DNA from: Penium margaritaceum
Taxonomy: Eukaryota > Streptophyta > Zygnematophyceae > Desmidiales > Peniaceae
DNA: 21,196 bases
Assembly (NCBI GenBank): GCA_023375785.1
Contig: SZWC01000081.1
Location: forward strand, 577,876 to 599,071
Direction of reading: 5' to 3'
Of the stretch, positions 1-7,275 are shown piece after piece; the stretch's first letter is position 1, and each line of letters begins with the position of its first letter. The position numbers and the translations under genes were made by a program. The notes below the pieces were generated by a model that saw only the letters and a list, made by a program, of their open reading frames with translations, had not been told where the DNA came from and did no database searches.

Positions 1-36
<36 letters not shown>
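1..36. repeat. (CT)18 microsatellite
   Basis: An uninterrupted CT dinucleotide run opens the window and may extend beyond its left edge. After it the sequence becomes mixed (GTCTTTCTC). No coding or regulatory meaning can be assigned. Confidence 0.97.
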
Positions 37-40
<4 letters not shown>

Positions 41-590
41 TTCTCATGGCAGGGTCGGGAGAAGCTAGGGTCAAAGCCTCTCTACGTGCTCGTCGACTTC
101 CTTGGAGAGTGAGCAATGCCAGAACAAGACAAAGGGGAAGGCTAGTGTGGGCATCTGCGGCTGACACCAGAGGACAGGGAGGTGACAGTCCAAGGGCTTC
201 AGTTATGGGTGCGTTCGCCGCCAGCCTCACAGGCAAGCACGCAGGTGCAGAAAGATGTCTCGGCGCAATGGACGTATACCAGGAGGCAGGCACCATGCAT
301 GTGTCCATGGGCCGTAGACATGGTTGGAAAGCATGTGAAGGGTTATGCTGGAGATATGGATCCCATGCACGTGTAGCTGTTTGCCTCCGTCGTAGCTTTG
401 GTCATAAAGTGCCGTAGTGTTTTACATCTGCCCACTTTTCCCTCGAAATCACGACAAGGTTTTGACCCCTTCCATTGCTTTGAAGTTTTGCTCAATGATG
501 TCTATTTTCCATTCGCACATGACAAGTGAAACAGGGGTGCACCTTCTAGAGCCTTGCAAGTTGGTGTCCAAGTTCATGCTCTGCATGATA
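37..590. other. Unassigned spacer
   Basis: Sequence between the CT run and the poly-G duplication. A plus-strand open frame of 123 codons exists (46-417), but its Arg/Gly-rich product shows no recognisable domain, no clear codon bias and no similarity to the copia frames. The 12-mer AGTTCATGCTCT occurs at 571-582 and again at 661-672. I could not align this stretch with the left part of the other LTR copies, so LTR-A seems to have lost or replaced its left half here. Confidence 0.5.
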
Positions 591-663
591 AGTGTGTCCT
601 TTCATGTTGAGGGAGTCAAGAGGGGGGGGGGGGGGGGAGTGTGTCCTTTCATGTTGAGGGAGT
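591..663. repeat. Perfect 26-bp direct repeat flanking a G16 run
   Basis: The 26-bp word starting AGTGTGTCC and ending GAGGGAGT occurs at 591-616 and again, identically, at 638-663. The 21 bp between them are CAAGAG-like sequence and sixteen consecutive G (622-637). This is a recent local duplication, or a slippage product, just left of the R module of LTR-A. The G run is also a likely assembly or sequencing weak point. Confidence 0.9.
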
Positions 664-681
664 TCATGCTCTTTCTCTCCC

Positions 682-1181
682 TGCCGTGGCGCACGGCACA
701 TGACGCACGCGCAGTGTCAGTTTATCCCTAAACCGGCCTAAAACCATATTAATAATAATATTCTATACAATATTCTGGCCATAACTCTGTGCACAGATAT
801 CCAAACGCAACAGTCTAAACCTAGCGATGCAGAATCTTGAGCCAGACGCTACGACTGGTCACACACATAAGTCTGGAATCGATGAGTGGATAGACAATGC
901 AAAGCGTGCAAATCAGGCTCAAGCAGTCCACCGAGAAAACTCTAGCGACTGTAGGAAAAGCTACAGATCATCCAAGCAAGCACCCTCGATGTCGTGGCAG
1001 CTGTCTAGCAACTACTAGTGGGTGGAGCCACCACCTGTTGGTGCTCCGGCGCTAGCTGGGTCCGCATCATAGATCATGTCGTCGTGCTGTTTAGTACTGC
1101 TGCTCCATACCACCAGTACAGGGTATACGCATAATCACCACGGTTGTCGCTTGGGACGAGTGGAAGCCACACAAACCAACA
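682..1181 (-). repeat. LTR-A, right module (R) of a copia-type LTR
   Basis: This stretch aligns by eye over its full length with 6083-6560 (LTR-B), roughly nine bases in ten identical, and more weakly with 7024-7275, 12740-13110 and 20190-20520. Its right end is ACCAACA (1175-1181). On the minus strand this is an LTR start TGTTGGT, and the next ten bases are a polypurine tract complement, as in plant copia elements. Compared with LTR-B it carries an extra AT-rich stretch of about 24 bp near 750-775. The left L module and GCT tract seen in other copies are not recognisable here, so this is a partial LTR. Confidence 0.75.
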
Positions 1182-1191
1182 CTCCCCCTGG
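1182..1191 (-). promoter_or_regulatory. Polypurine tract next to LTR-A
   Basis: The plus strand reads CTCCCCCTGG directly after ACCAACA, so the minus strand reads CCAGGGGGAG followed by TGTTGGT. This purine tract abutting a TGTTGG LTR start is the classic plus-strand priming site of plant Ty1/copia elements. It fixes the orientation: the internal region lies at higher coordinates and transcription ran leftward. Confidence 0.7.
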
Positions 1192-1261
1192 CTGACACAG
1201 TCATCACCATTATGACGAGTGAGGGGCTACATTGATTGTCTGTCGTAAACACCAACCACAA

Positions 1262-1550
1262 CACAAGGTCTCCTCGTTTTTGTGGTGAAACTCACCAAGT
1301 GCCCGGGTCTCGACCATACAAGACATAAATCACACACCCATGTGCCAAAAATCACACAAGAGTTACAAAGCAAAAAGGTCTCCTCATGAACCTCGAACAT
1401 GTCTCCGGGGTCCGGGTCTCGACCACACCTGCTCACATGCATGGAGCATACATAACACATGGAGGCAATGGGTCTCCACGTCACACCGGTACAAGTCATC
1501 AAGTGTGCGGGTCTGGACCAGCGCAACCTCAACCAGAGCATCGTGCCAGA
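1262..1550. repeat. Three imperfect tandem repeats of about 100 bp
   Basis: The pair of words GGTCTCCTC and CGGGTCTCGACCA recurs with a period of roughly 95-110 bp: GGTCTCCTC near 1266 and 1377 and a variant near 1469; CGGGTCTSGACCA near 1304, 1412 and 1507. The intervening sequence is diverged. The block lies between the LTR-A polypurine tract and a second LTR-edge signature at 1601-1617, so it may be part of a second, different LTR or a tandem expansion inside an element end. The minus-strand open frame across it (1227-1553) just translates the repeats and is not convincing as a gene. Confidence 0.65.
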
Positions 1551-1600
1551 CACAAACTATCCACGCTGTCCTCATAAGGGTGTTAGGCCAAAGCCCACAC

Positions 1601-1617
1601 ACCAACACTCCCCCTGG
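1601..1617 (-). promoter_or_regulatory. Second LTR end plus polypurine tract
   Basis: ACCAACA (1601-1607) followed by CTCCCCCTGG (1608-1617) repeats exactly the 17-base junction found at 1175-1191. The bases left of it, TGTTAGGCC at 1581, differ from LTR-A, so this is either the edge of a second related LTR covering about 1192-1607 or a duplicated junction. It marks the likely 3' limit of the internal region that holds the 4585-1766 reading frame. Confidence 0.6.
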
Positions 1618-1777
1618 TCTGCAGAGGCTGACAACACAAGCAAAGCCGATGGCCACGTCCAACACAATCCCCGAGGAGGGAGTACGGCTCCCCCATGGCC
1701 ACATACCCCTACACAGCAATAGCAAGGGTGATGACGATGCCGGTGAGACGTGCTCGCACATAGCCTCACCCTGGAGC

Positions 1778-1828
1778 GCCGTCGTCGCTGTCGTCGTCGT
1801 CGATGTCGTAGTCGTCACTGCTGTCGTC
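1778..1828. repeat. GTC/GAC-rich trinucleotide tract
   Basis: The plus strand is an imperfect run of GTC triplets with GAT, GTA, ACT and GCT interruptions. In the frame of the degraded 4585-1766 ORF these read as Asp/Ser/Tyr codons on the minus strand and form its acidic C-terminal tail. The tract could be a simple repeat that became coding, or a genuine acidic tail with triplet expansion. Confidence 0.75.
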
Positions 1829-1930
1829 ACCCACTATTGTGACTGGTGTAGCCCTGAGGGCATCCTCCAACTGCATCACCTACTATATGCATGCTAGCTA
1901 CTGAGCTGCACATCGCCACACGGACTCTGT

Positions 1931-2110
1931 AGCGTCGAGACGTGTGTGCAGCTTGTCGAGTTCTGTTGTGGCTGTCGGCCGGACGGCTGTATCTGCGGCA
2001 TGCAGGCAGTCAGTCGCGGAACAAACCTGTCGGTGGACCTCAATCGCGTGGGCGTCAGCACGAGCCACGGCCTCCTGCACCCTCGCCGCCTCATCGCGTA
2101 GGTCAGCCAT
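1931..2110 (-). repeat. Module 3 of the repeated 60-residue unit
   Basis: Translated in the common frame this runs from MADLRDEAARV to KLHTRLDA. It aligns without gaps to the modules at 2429-2608 and 2933-3112: Ala/Arg-rich helix, then His at position 21, then an LHTRLDA block at the end. It lacks the TAG that both other modules have at position 23, where it has an Ile codon (ATT). Spacing to module 2 is 498 bp. Confidence 0.7.
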
Positions 2111-2428
2111 CGAATCATCTGTCGCCTGGCCGCCAGCTACTGGCAAGGCTTCGACACCAGACAACGTGTCGGTATCTACAACGTCTGCATCTGCACGAGG
2201 TGCTACTGTGGAGGCATCGGCTGTTGCTGACACACCTGTCACTCGGCCGTCGACTGTTAGCTGGACGGCGGCATCCGTCGGTGAATCTGCCTCTGCCACA
2301 TCGTCGCTGTCATCGGGAGCCCATGCAATGTCCCCGGGCTCCTCCCAACCCCTAGTGCGCAACCAATTGTCCACTTGCCGCTGAACATTCGCCCGTCCCC
2401 GATGTGCATCCTGTAGAGACCTCTGAGC

Positions 2429-2608
2429 TGCCTCGAGATGTGTGTGCACATCCTCCACGCACTCCTTGGTAACCTCTCGTGCTGGAACATTTGTAGTGTA
2501 ACAACGGTTGCTGGCCTCCCGGAGCTCGACCATGAGACCCTACACGTGTGCCTCCGCTCGAGCCACGGCTGCCTCCTGCTCGTCGACCGCGGAACGCAGG
2601 CGCTTGGG
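2429..2608 (-). repeat. Module 2 of the repeated 60-residue unit
   Basis: Reads from PKRLRSAVDEQE to VEDVHTHLEA. About 26 of 60 positions match module 1, including the terminal VEDV-T-LEA block. An in-frame TAG sits at position 23 (2540-2542), exactly where module 1 has one. The heptad-like Leu/Val/Ala spacing suggests a coiled coil. Spacing to module 1 is 504 bp, a multiple of three, so the duplication kept the frame. Confidence 0.7.
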
Positions 2609-2932
2609 TACGGGAACTGTAGCTCGGACGTATAGAGGTGTTTTGTCGGCTGGAACCGCCATGGTGTCAGCGATGCTGGTCAGGACAGCCATGAGCCGGA
2701 GGTCCGCAGCTCGCTCTGCATCCTCCATGGTAGATGCACCTGTAGGGGTGACTACTGTAGGCTCATCTAATGCCGTAGACACAATCGCCACTCGGCTGTA
2801 AACAATGTGGACCATGGTAACGGCTGCTCCTACAGGGGCCGTCGCTACTGAAGCATCCACTGATATTGCCTCCTCCAACTTTCAGCGCAAGTCCGACCGT
2901 CTCCACACTACACCGTGGAGCGTCAACTCAAC

Positions 2933-3112
2933 AGCCTCGAGGCGTGTGTACACATCTTCGACGTCTACTGCAGCTACCCGACGACCCGCGGTGTCTGCAG
3001 TGCTCCAACGTGTGCTCGCTGTACGCAACTGAAGCGTGAGGTCCTACAGGTGCCTGTTCGCATGTGTGACTGCATTATCCTGGTCGCGAAGCGTCGAGTG
3101 TAGACGCTCGAG
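2933..3112 (-). repeat. Module 1 of the repeated 60-residue unit
   Basis: Reads from LERLHSTLRDQD to VEDVYTRLEA in the frame of the degraded ORF, with TAG at position 23 (3044-3046). The charged residues and regularly spaced Leu residues fit an amphipathic helix. A further TGA follows downstream at 2882-2884. Confidence 0.7.
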
Positions 3113-4689
3113 CATGGGGGCCGGCTCGATTACTGGTACATCAGCTACTGCTCGAGCTATGTCCTCCGCAACGGCTACACCTCCACAGACAGCTCTGGCA
3201 GTGACGTCGGCCATAGCAGACGTGCTGGCAACCTCGACATCTCTTGCCTCTCTGGGTGCCCCCTCTGCATGTGTACCTGCAATGGCCGATGCTGCGACTA
3301 TGGGAGCGTCTACCCTTGCTGTGGTAGTACCGGCTGCTGTAGGGGCGATGATCATGGTGGTGTCGGCATGAATAAGGGTATGCACTACTGGCGTCCCGTT
3401 TGTAGCAAGGAGTGTTACTGCTGCTGTTATCACGACGTCGATGGTTGTCGACACGCCCACAGCCTTGACATCTGCTACAAGGGTGTCAACTGTCACTGCC
3501 ACTGCGACTATTGTCTCGTCTGCTGCTACTAGCACACCTGCCGCATCGGTCGGTGTCACTGCAATGTCGGCTGTAGTCTCTATCCCCATCTCCATTGCTA
3601 CGTCTATATTCAACTCCGCGTCGGACCACTCGTCCGCCTCCGACTGCGTGTCGGACCACTCCTCAGATTACTCGTCCTTACTGAGAACTTCCTGTCATGC
3701 AACACCATCCATCACATCTGTCATGCACTCTTCGGTGGTCGTCGGCAGACACTCCATACCCCCCTTGACTGACACACCGATATAGGCTAAGAAGGGGTGT
3801 TGCACCAACCCTGCGACCGAGGACGAGGGATTCAGCTCCACGGTAGCATCTGCCACTCCTGCTGCTATCGCTACCTGCTGGACACGTCTAGCCAAACGTG
3901 TCGTCCGCTGCCTCGGATGCCAAGTGCGAGCATGAGGAGCGCGAGCTGAAGGGACTATCATAGAAGCGGAGGGGTCAGATGTCGGGATGACTCCGACCGA
4001 CTCTAGGACAGAGCGGAGGGTGTCACATGTAGAGCTAAGGTCGGGAGGCGTGGCACCGTCAAATGACACCACTAATTGAGGTGAGGATGGCAAAGCGGAA
4101 CATGGGGATGTCTGCAGCGGCATGGTGGCAATGGCTCGCCCAGAGACGACATGGTATGTGAGCTGTTGCACCATGCGCTTTAGACTCTGGAGCTTGGCGT
4201 ATAACACCGCCATAGCTCCACTGGGGGGTGCCACGTTAGCGACCGACAAATGTCTCTGAGTCGAATGGTTAAGAAGAAGGGCGGGACCATATCCAGGACG
4301 GTCGCCATCTGGCAGGGCGCCGGCGACACTGGTGCCAACCATGGTGCCAATCACCATAGTAATAGCAAGCAAAGACGTTAGAGGCCTGAGGCATGTGCCA
4401 TGGCGGTAAATGCCACAGTGGATGCGGCGCGTGCCACGCATGCAGTGCCGGTGCAAACCACGGCGCCGGCTGCGCTCCCTGCCACGCCAGTCTATGGAGC
4501 TTGGCGTGGGTGAGTGCACACGACATTTTCTCCACTTGGCACAAGGCCAGAGGGGGAGGTGGACCATCGAAGCACAATCAGACATGCTATGACACTGTCA
4601 CGAGGATGGCCACCACCATGCTAGTGATGCGCTGCGATGCGATTGCTGCACGATTGTCATACTGGTATCAAACGGCTACTGCAATGTGC

Positions 4690-4860
4690 GATCTCAAGTC
4701 GCCTTCGGTGCTGCTGCTGCTGTCGCTGCTGCCTACGGCCACCGTCAACGCCGACGGCGGTGGTCCCTGCCACACTTCTTGCGGCTAGTAACGCTACTGG
4801 TGGTGCCACTACGGCTGCGGCTCCTATTGTTGCACCTGTCGCCGTCACCAACTGGCGAAT
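4690..4860. repeat. GCT/CTG-rich trinucleotide tract, first block
   Basis: Plus-strand sequence dominated by GCTGCTGCTG-like and GCCACTACGGCTGC-like triplets. All frames translate to Leu-, Ala- or Cys-rich low-complexity peptides, which I do not regard as genes. It resembles the tracts at 5162-5870, 11900-12412 and 17540-18110 and probably belongs to the left part of LTR-B. Confidence 0.6.
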
Positions 4861-5081
4861 GTGACCCCTGGCCACCTCCTTTTTTCCCTTTTCTTTCTTT
4901 TCTCAAGAGCCCCACTCATGGATCCCCCTTGTCCTTTTTCTTGTGGTTTGGTTCACCAAACACTCCGTGCCAGTCGAGTACCTCTTCCCGGGGTTTTGCT
5001 CGAGTGCCCCAGTCAAGGTAACCCCGTGTTCCCTTTTTTTTTGCTGTCAGGCTCAACCCTCGCCCTGAGCGAGCTCGTCGA

Positions 5082-5117
5082 GCAAGCTCGCTCGGCGAGC
5101 TCATCGAGCGAGCTTGC
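5082..5117. repeat. 12-bp perfect inverted repeat
   Basis: GCAAGCTCGCTC (5082-5093) pairs perfectly with GAGCGAGCTTGC (5106-5117) across a 12-nt loop. The surrounding bases GAGCGAGCTCGTCGAGC hold further overlapping palindromes built on GAGCTC and CGAGC, so several alternative foldings exist. Confidence 0.85.
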
Positions 5118-5142
5118 CCATGGGAAAGCCCGTTTGTAGCGT

Positions 5143-5161
5143 GAAGCTGCAAGGCAGCTTC
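5143..5161. repeat. 8-bp hairpin
   Basis: GAAGCTGC and GCAGCTTC are separated by AAG only, a compact stem at the border where the GCT-rich tract resumes. No T-run follows and no terminator role is implied. Confidence 0.8.
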
Positions 5162-5870
5162 GCATTGTAAGCAAGCAATAGTAGTGGCTGCTTCCACTGC
5201 GGCTACCACTGCTACGCGGGCTGATGTTGTTGCTGTAGGCGTGAGCAGTTGCGGCCGCGCGCTACAGCTCCCTGCCGCTGCCGCCACTGTTGTTACTGTT
5301 CCCGTGTGGTGCTACTGAGACTGCTTGCTACCGCTGCCGCTACTGCTACTACTGCTGCTACTACTGTTGTTGTTGCTGTGGCTACTACGCTTAGCCACTT
5401 CTGCTGCAGCTACTAGTCGCCACCGCTCCTGCTGCAGCTGTTGCTGCTGAGGTTGCTTGCGGCTGGTGATGCCGCTACTACTACAAGTTGCTGGCGTCGC
5501 TGCGTGCTGCCAGTCCTTACAACCGCTGCCGCAAGCTGTTGTTGCAAGCTGCTTCTCCTCCCATTTTTTTTGGTGTACATGTCAGTAGCTAGACACGGAT
5601 GTTTCTGCCACCTGGTGTTTTTGCTGCTGCTTGGTGTGGTTGTTGCCTGTAGCCGCTCCTGCCTCAGGTGCTTCCCGTTGCTGCTACTACGACTGTTGTT
5701 GCTTGCAGCTGCCACCAATGTCTCCGCTGATCTAACGCTCTGCTTCAACATAGTTGTGGTGGATCCATCCAGGATGTGCAACTGCTGCTATGCGTGGCTG
5801 TCAGTACTACCACTCACTACTACTACTGCTGCTGTGTCTCTACTGCACAGCAAAACGAGCTGTGACTCGT
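5162..5870. repeat. GCT/CTG/ACT-rich trinucleotide tract of LTR-B
   Basis: About 700 bp of imperfect triplets (GCT, ACT, GTT, CTG) with three-base periodicity, for example TACTGCTACTACTGCTGCTA near 5340. Open frames on both strands (5441-5887 plus, 5413-5781 minus) are Leu/Cys-rich or Ser/Thr-rich low-complexity by-products. The same tract type precedes the L module in LTR-D and LTR-E, so I take it as part of the LTR rather than an independent satellite. Confidence 0.65.
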
Positions 5871-5887
5871 TCACTCTGATTTCATGA

Positions 5888-6560
5888 GAAGCTTCGTGGA
5901 ACCTTCAGAATTGCTTGCCACAAAACTAAGTGTCACCGTTGAGGCAGTGTGTGATGACAGTCACAAGTCATGCACGAAACTGCAAGGGTCTGGGTAGGGA
6001 CGCGTAGAGAGTGTCAGGAAGATCAAATTGAATAAAATTGCAGAGTGAGATGACAACTGACAAGGATACAACATGAATACCTACCGTGGCACACGGCACG
6101 TGACGCACGCGCAGTGTCATTTTATCCTAAAACTGGCCCAAAACCACTATTTTGGCCATAACTCTGTGTAGAAATATCCAAACGTAATACTGTCTAAACC
6201 TAGATATATAGAATCTTGAGCCAGACGCTACGACTGGTCACACACATAGGTCTGATATCGATCAGTGGATAGACGATGCAAAACGTGCAAATCAGGCTCA
6301 AGAAATCGACTGAGAAAACTCTAGCGACTGTAGAAAAAACTACAGATCATCCAAGCAAGCACCCAAGATGTCGTGGAAGCTGTCTGGCAGCTACTGGTGG
6401 GTGGAGCCACCACCCGTCGGTGCTCCGGCGCCAGCTGAGTCCGCATCACGGATCATGTCGTTGTGCTCTCCAGTAATGCTACTCCATACCACCAGTACGG
6501 GGTATACGGATAATCACCACGGTCGTCGCTCGTGACGGTGGAAGCCATACAAACAACACA
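5888..6560 (-). repeat. LTR-B, L and R modules
   Basis: The L part ends with GATGACAACTGACAAGG near 6048-6065, matching the L ends of LTR-D and LTR-E. The R part from 6083 matches LTR-A base for base over long stretches (for example GAATCTTGAGCCAGACGCTA in both). The right end reads AACAACACA then CTCCACTTG instead of CTCCCCCTGG; the junction continues directly into the reversed RT remnant. This fits illegitimate joining through a short shared word rather than a normal LTR/polypurine border. A minus-strand TATATATC near 6205 is the only TATA-like site and is absent from LTR-A. Confidence 0.7.
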
Positions 6561-6835
6561 CTCCACTTGCACAACTACATGAAGAACTCCAGCATGAAGA
6601 GAATGTGAGAACTGTGCGAGGAAGTGGCCGACAAACACAATGTTTGAATGAGTGGTGGTAGCCAAGTACATGAGGGAGCTACTTGGAGCAGGTACAATGT
6701 CACGTCCATGGTCTCTCCTAGCTATGCTGGATCATCCACTCTTACAGCATCATGCCCGTCCGATGTGATGGGTGTGGAGGATGTGGTAATTGCACCAAGG
6801 AGGGCGGCAAAATGCTTACCCACAACATAGCATAG
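6561..6835 (-). pseudogene. Copia RT remnant (domain 0)
   Basis: On the minus strand from 6671 downward the frame reads MYLATTTHSNIVFV, then HFLAQFSH and LHVVVQV. This matches the end of the copia RT region (MHLATTTRPNIFF, LARLSHY, LHAVVRV) of copy 1 at 7480-7580. Further right the DNA AATTGCACCAAGGAGG (near 6788) matches copy 1 GAACTGCACCAAGGAGG near 7639. So this is a second, independently decayed copy of the same RT segment, about 270 bp long. RNase H is missing on its 3' side and the catalytic part of RT on its 5' side. Both ends are cut directly by LTR-like sequence (LTR-B and LTR-C). Confidence 0.75.
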
Positions 6836-7275
6836 CGTGTGTGGGATGAGAAGATGCCTACAAGCTTCCTCGCTTTGCTATCGCCGATGTGGCAATGCAT
6901 TGCATTTAGCTCACGCACAAACATGCAAGCAGGTGCAAGAACATTAAGGGTTTGGCTAGGGGAAACATGCTTCAATAGCTTCAATATTCATGGATTTTTC
7001 AAATTTGAGAAGCTCAGAGCATGAATACCTACTGTGTCGCATCACGGGTGACGCATGCGGCATGATCATTTCGCCCTAAATCCTAGTCCAAACCCATTGT
7101 TTTGGCCGTAACTTAGTGCACAGGAATCCGAATGGAGAACCGTCTAAACCTAAAGCTGTTGATTCTATTGTAGCGACTACACACATGCATGGGTCTAGTA
7201 TGGACCGATGGACATAAAATACAAGACATTCAAATTGTGCCCGGTCAGACCACTAAGAAAACTCTACAGGCTGCA
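6836..7275 (-). repeat. LTR-C, truncated at both ends
   Basis: The L module (GCAGGTGCAAGAACATTAAG near 6929, then TTTGGCTAGGGGA) matches LTR-D at 12615-12655 and LTR-E at 19120-19165. The R module starts with TACCTACTGTGTCGCATCACG near 7026 and follows the order of LTR-A and LTR-B at lower identity. The terminal 200 bp with the ACCAACA end and the polypurine tract is missing; R breaks off near 7275 and joins the RNase H part of copia copy 1. No GCT-rich tract lies to its left. Identity to LTR-A/B is clearly lower than LTR-A to LTR-B, so it is an older copy. Confidence 0.65.

Larger units (their letters stand above)
1766..4585 (-). pseudogene. Degraded large ORF, unknown family, with three coiled-coil-like modules
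   Basis: One minus-strand frame stays nearly open for about 940 codons. I find eight internal stops: TGA 3695, TAA 3668, TAG 3044, TGA 2882, TAG 2540, and TAG at 1898, 1883 and 1880. It ends in TGA at 1766-1768. No frameshift is needed, whereas random sequence of this length should show several times more stops. The N-terminal third has a Pro/Arg-rich part. The middle holds an acidic EEWSDTQSEADEWSDAE-type segment (3617-3667) and an Ala/Val/Thr/Asp-rich part. Then come three related 60-residue modules, and finally an Asp-rich tail (1781-1830, DDSSDDYDIDDDD). I recognise no enzyme motif, zinc knuckle or signal peptide. It shares the strand of the copia elements and lies between LTR-B and the LTR-A side, so I infer it is the cargo or gag-like ORF of a non-autonomous element. 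A decayed host gene is the alternative. Confidence 0.5.
4861..5161. other. T/C-rich segment with hairpins, possible small insertion
   Basis: This 300-bp block interrupts the GCT-rich tract with pyrimidine runs (CCTTTTTTCCC-like near 4877 and 5030) and no trinucleotide pattern. It contains TTGGTTCACCAA, a 12-bp inverted repeat at 5082-5117 and an 8-bp hairpin at 5143-5161. No protein is recognisable. It may be a small non-coding insertion into LTR-B, but I see no clear target-site duplication. Confidence 0.4.

Noticed and set aside
46..417. 123-codon plus-strand open frame
   Set aside because: Arg/Gly/Ala-rich reading with no motif or supporting context, in a region of unassigned DNA; length is within chance for this GC content.
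1942..2384. Overlapping plus-strand frames antisense to the degraded ORF
   Set aside because: They are in different frames from one another, break after 100-150 codons and do not carry through the other modules, whereas the minus frame stays in phase across all three modules.
4671..4684. TGGTATCAAACGGC, similar to the copia primer binding site
   Set aside because: It reads on the plus strand, opposite to all elements here, and only the first eight bases match; no LTR edge lies beside it.
4393..4788. Cys/His-rich plus-strand frame that looks like a zinc-binding or secreted Cys-rich protein
   Set aside because: Antisense to the degraded 4585-1766 frame and running into the GCT tract; the Cys codons come from repeated TGC triplets and no regular Cys spacing is present.
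5441..5887. Leu/Cys-rich frame resembling a membrane protein
   Set aside because: Translation of imperfect CTG/TGC triplets in the LTR; similar spurious frames appear on both strands and in the other tracts.
6200..6210. TATATA box as LTR promoter
   Set aside because: Present only in LTR-B and not conserved in LTR-A, C, D or E; no other promoter feature supports it.
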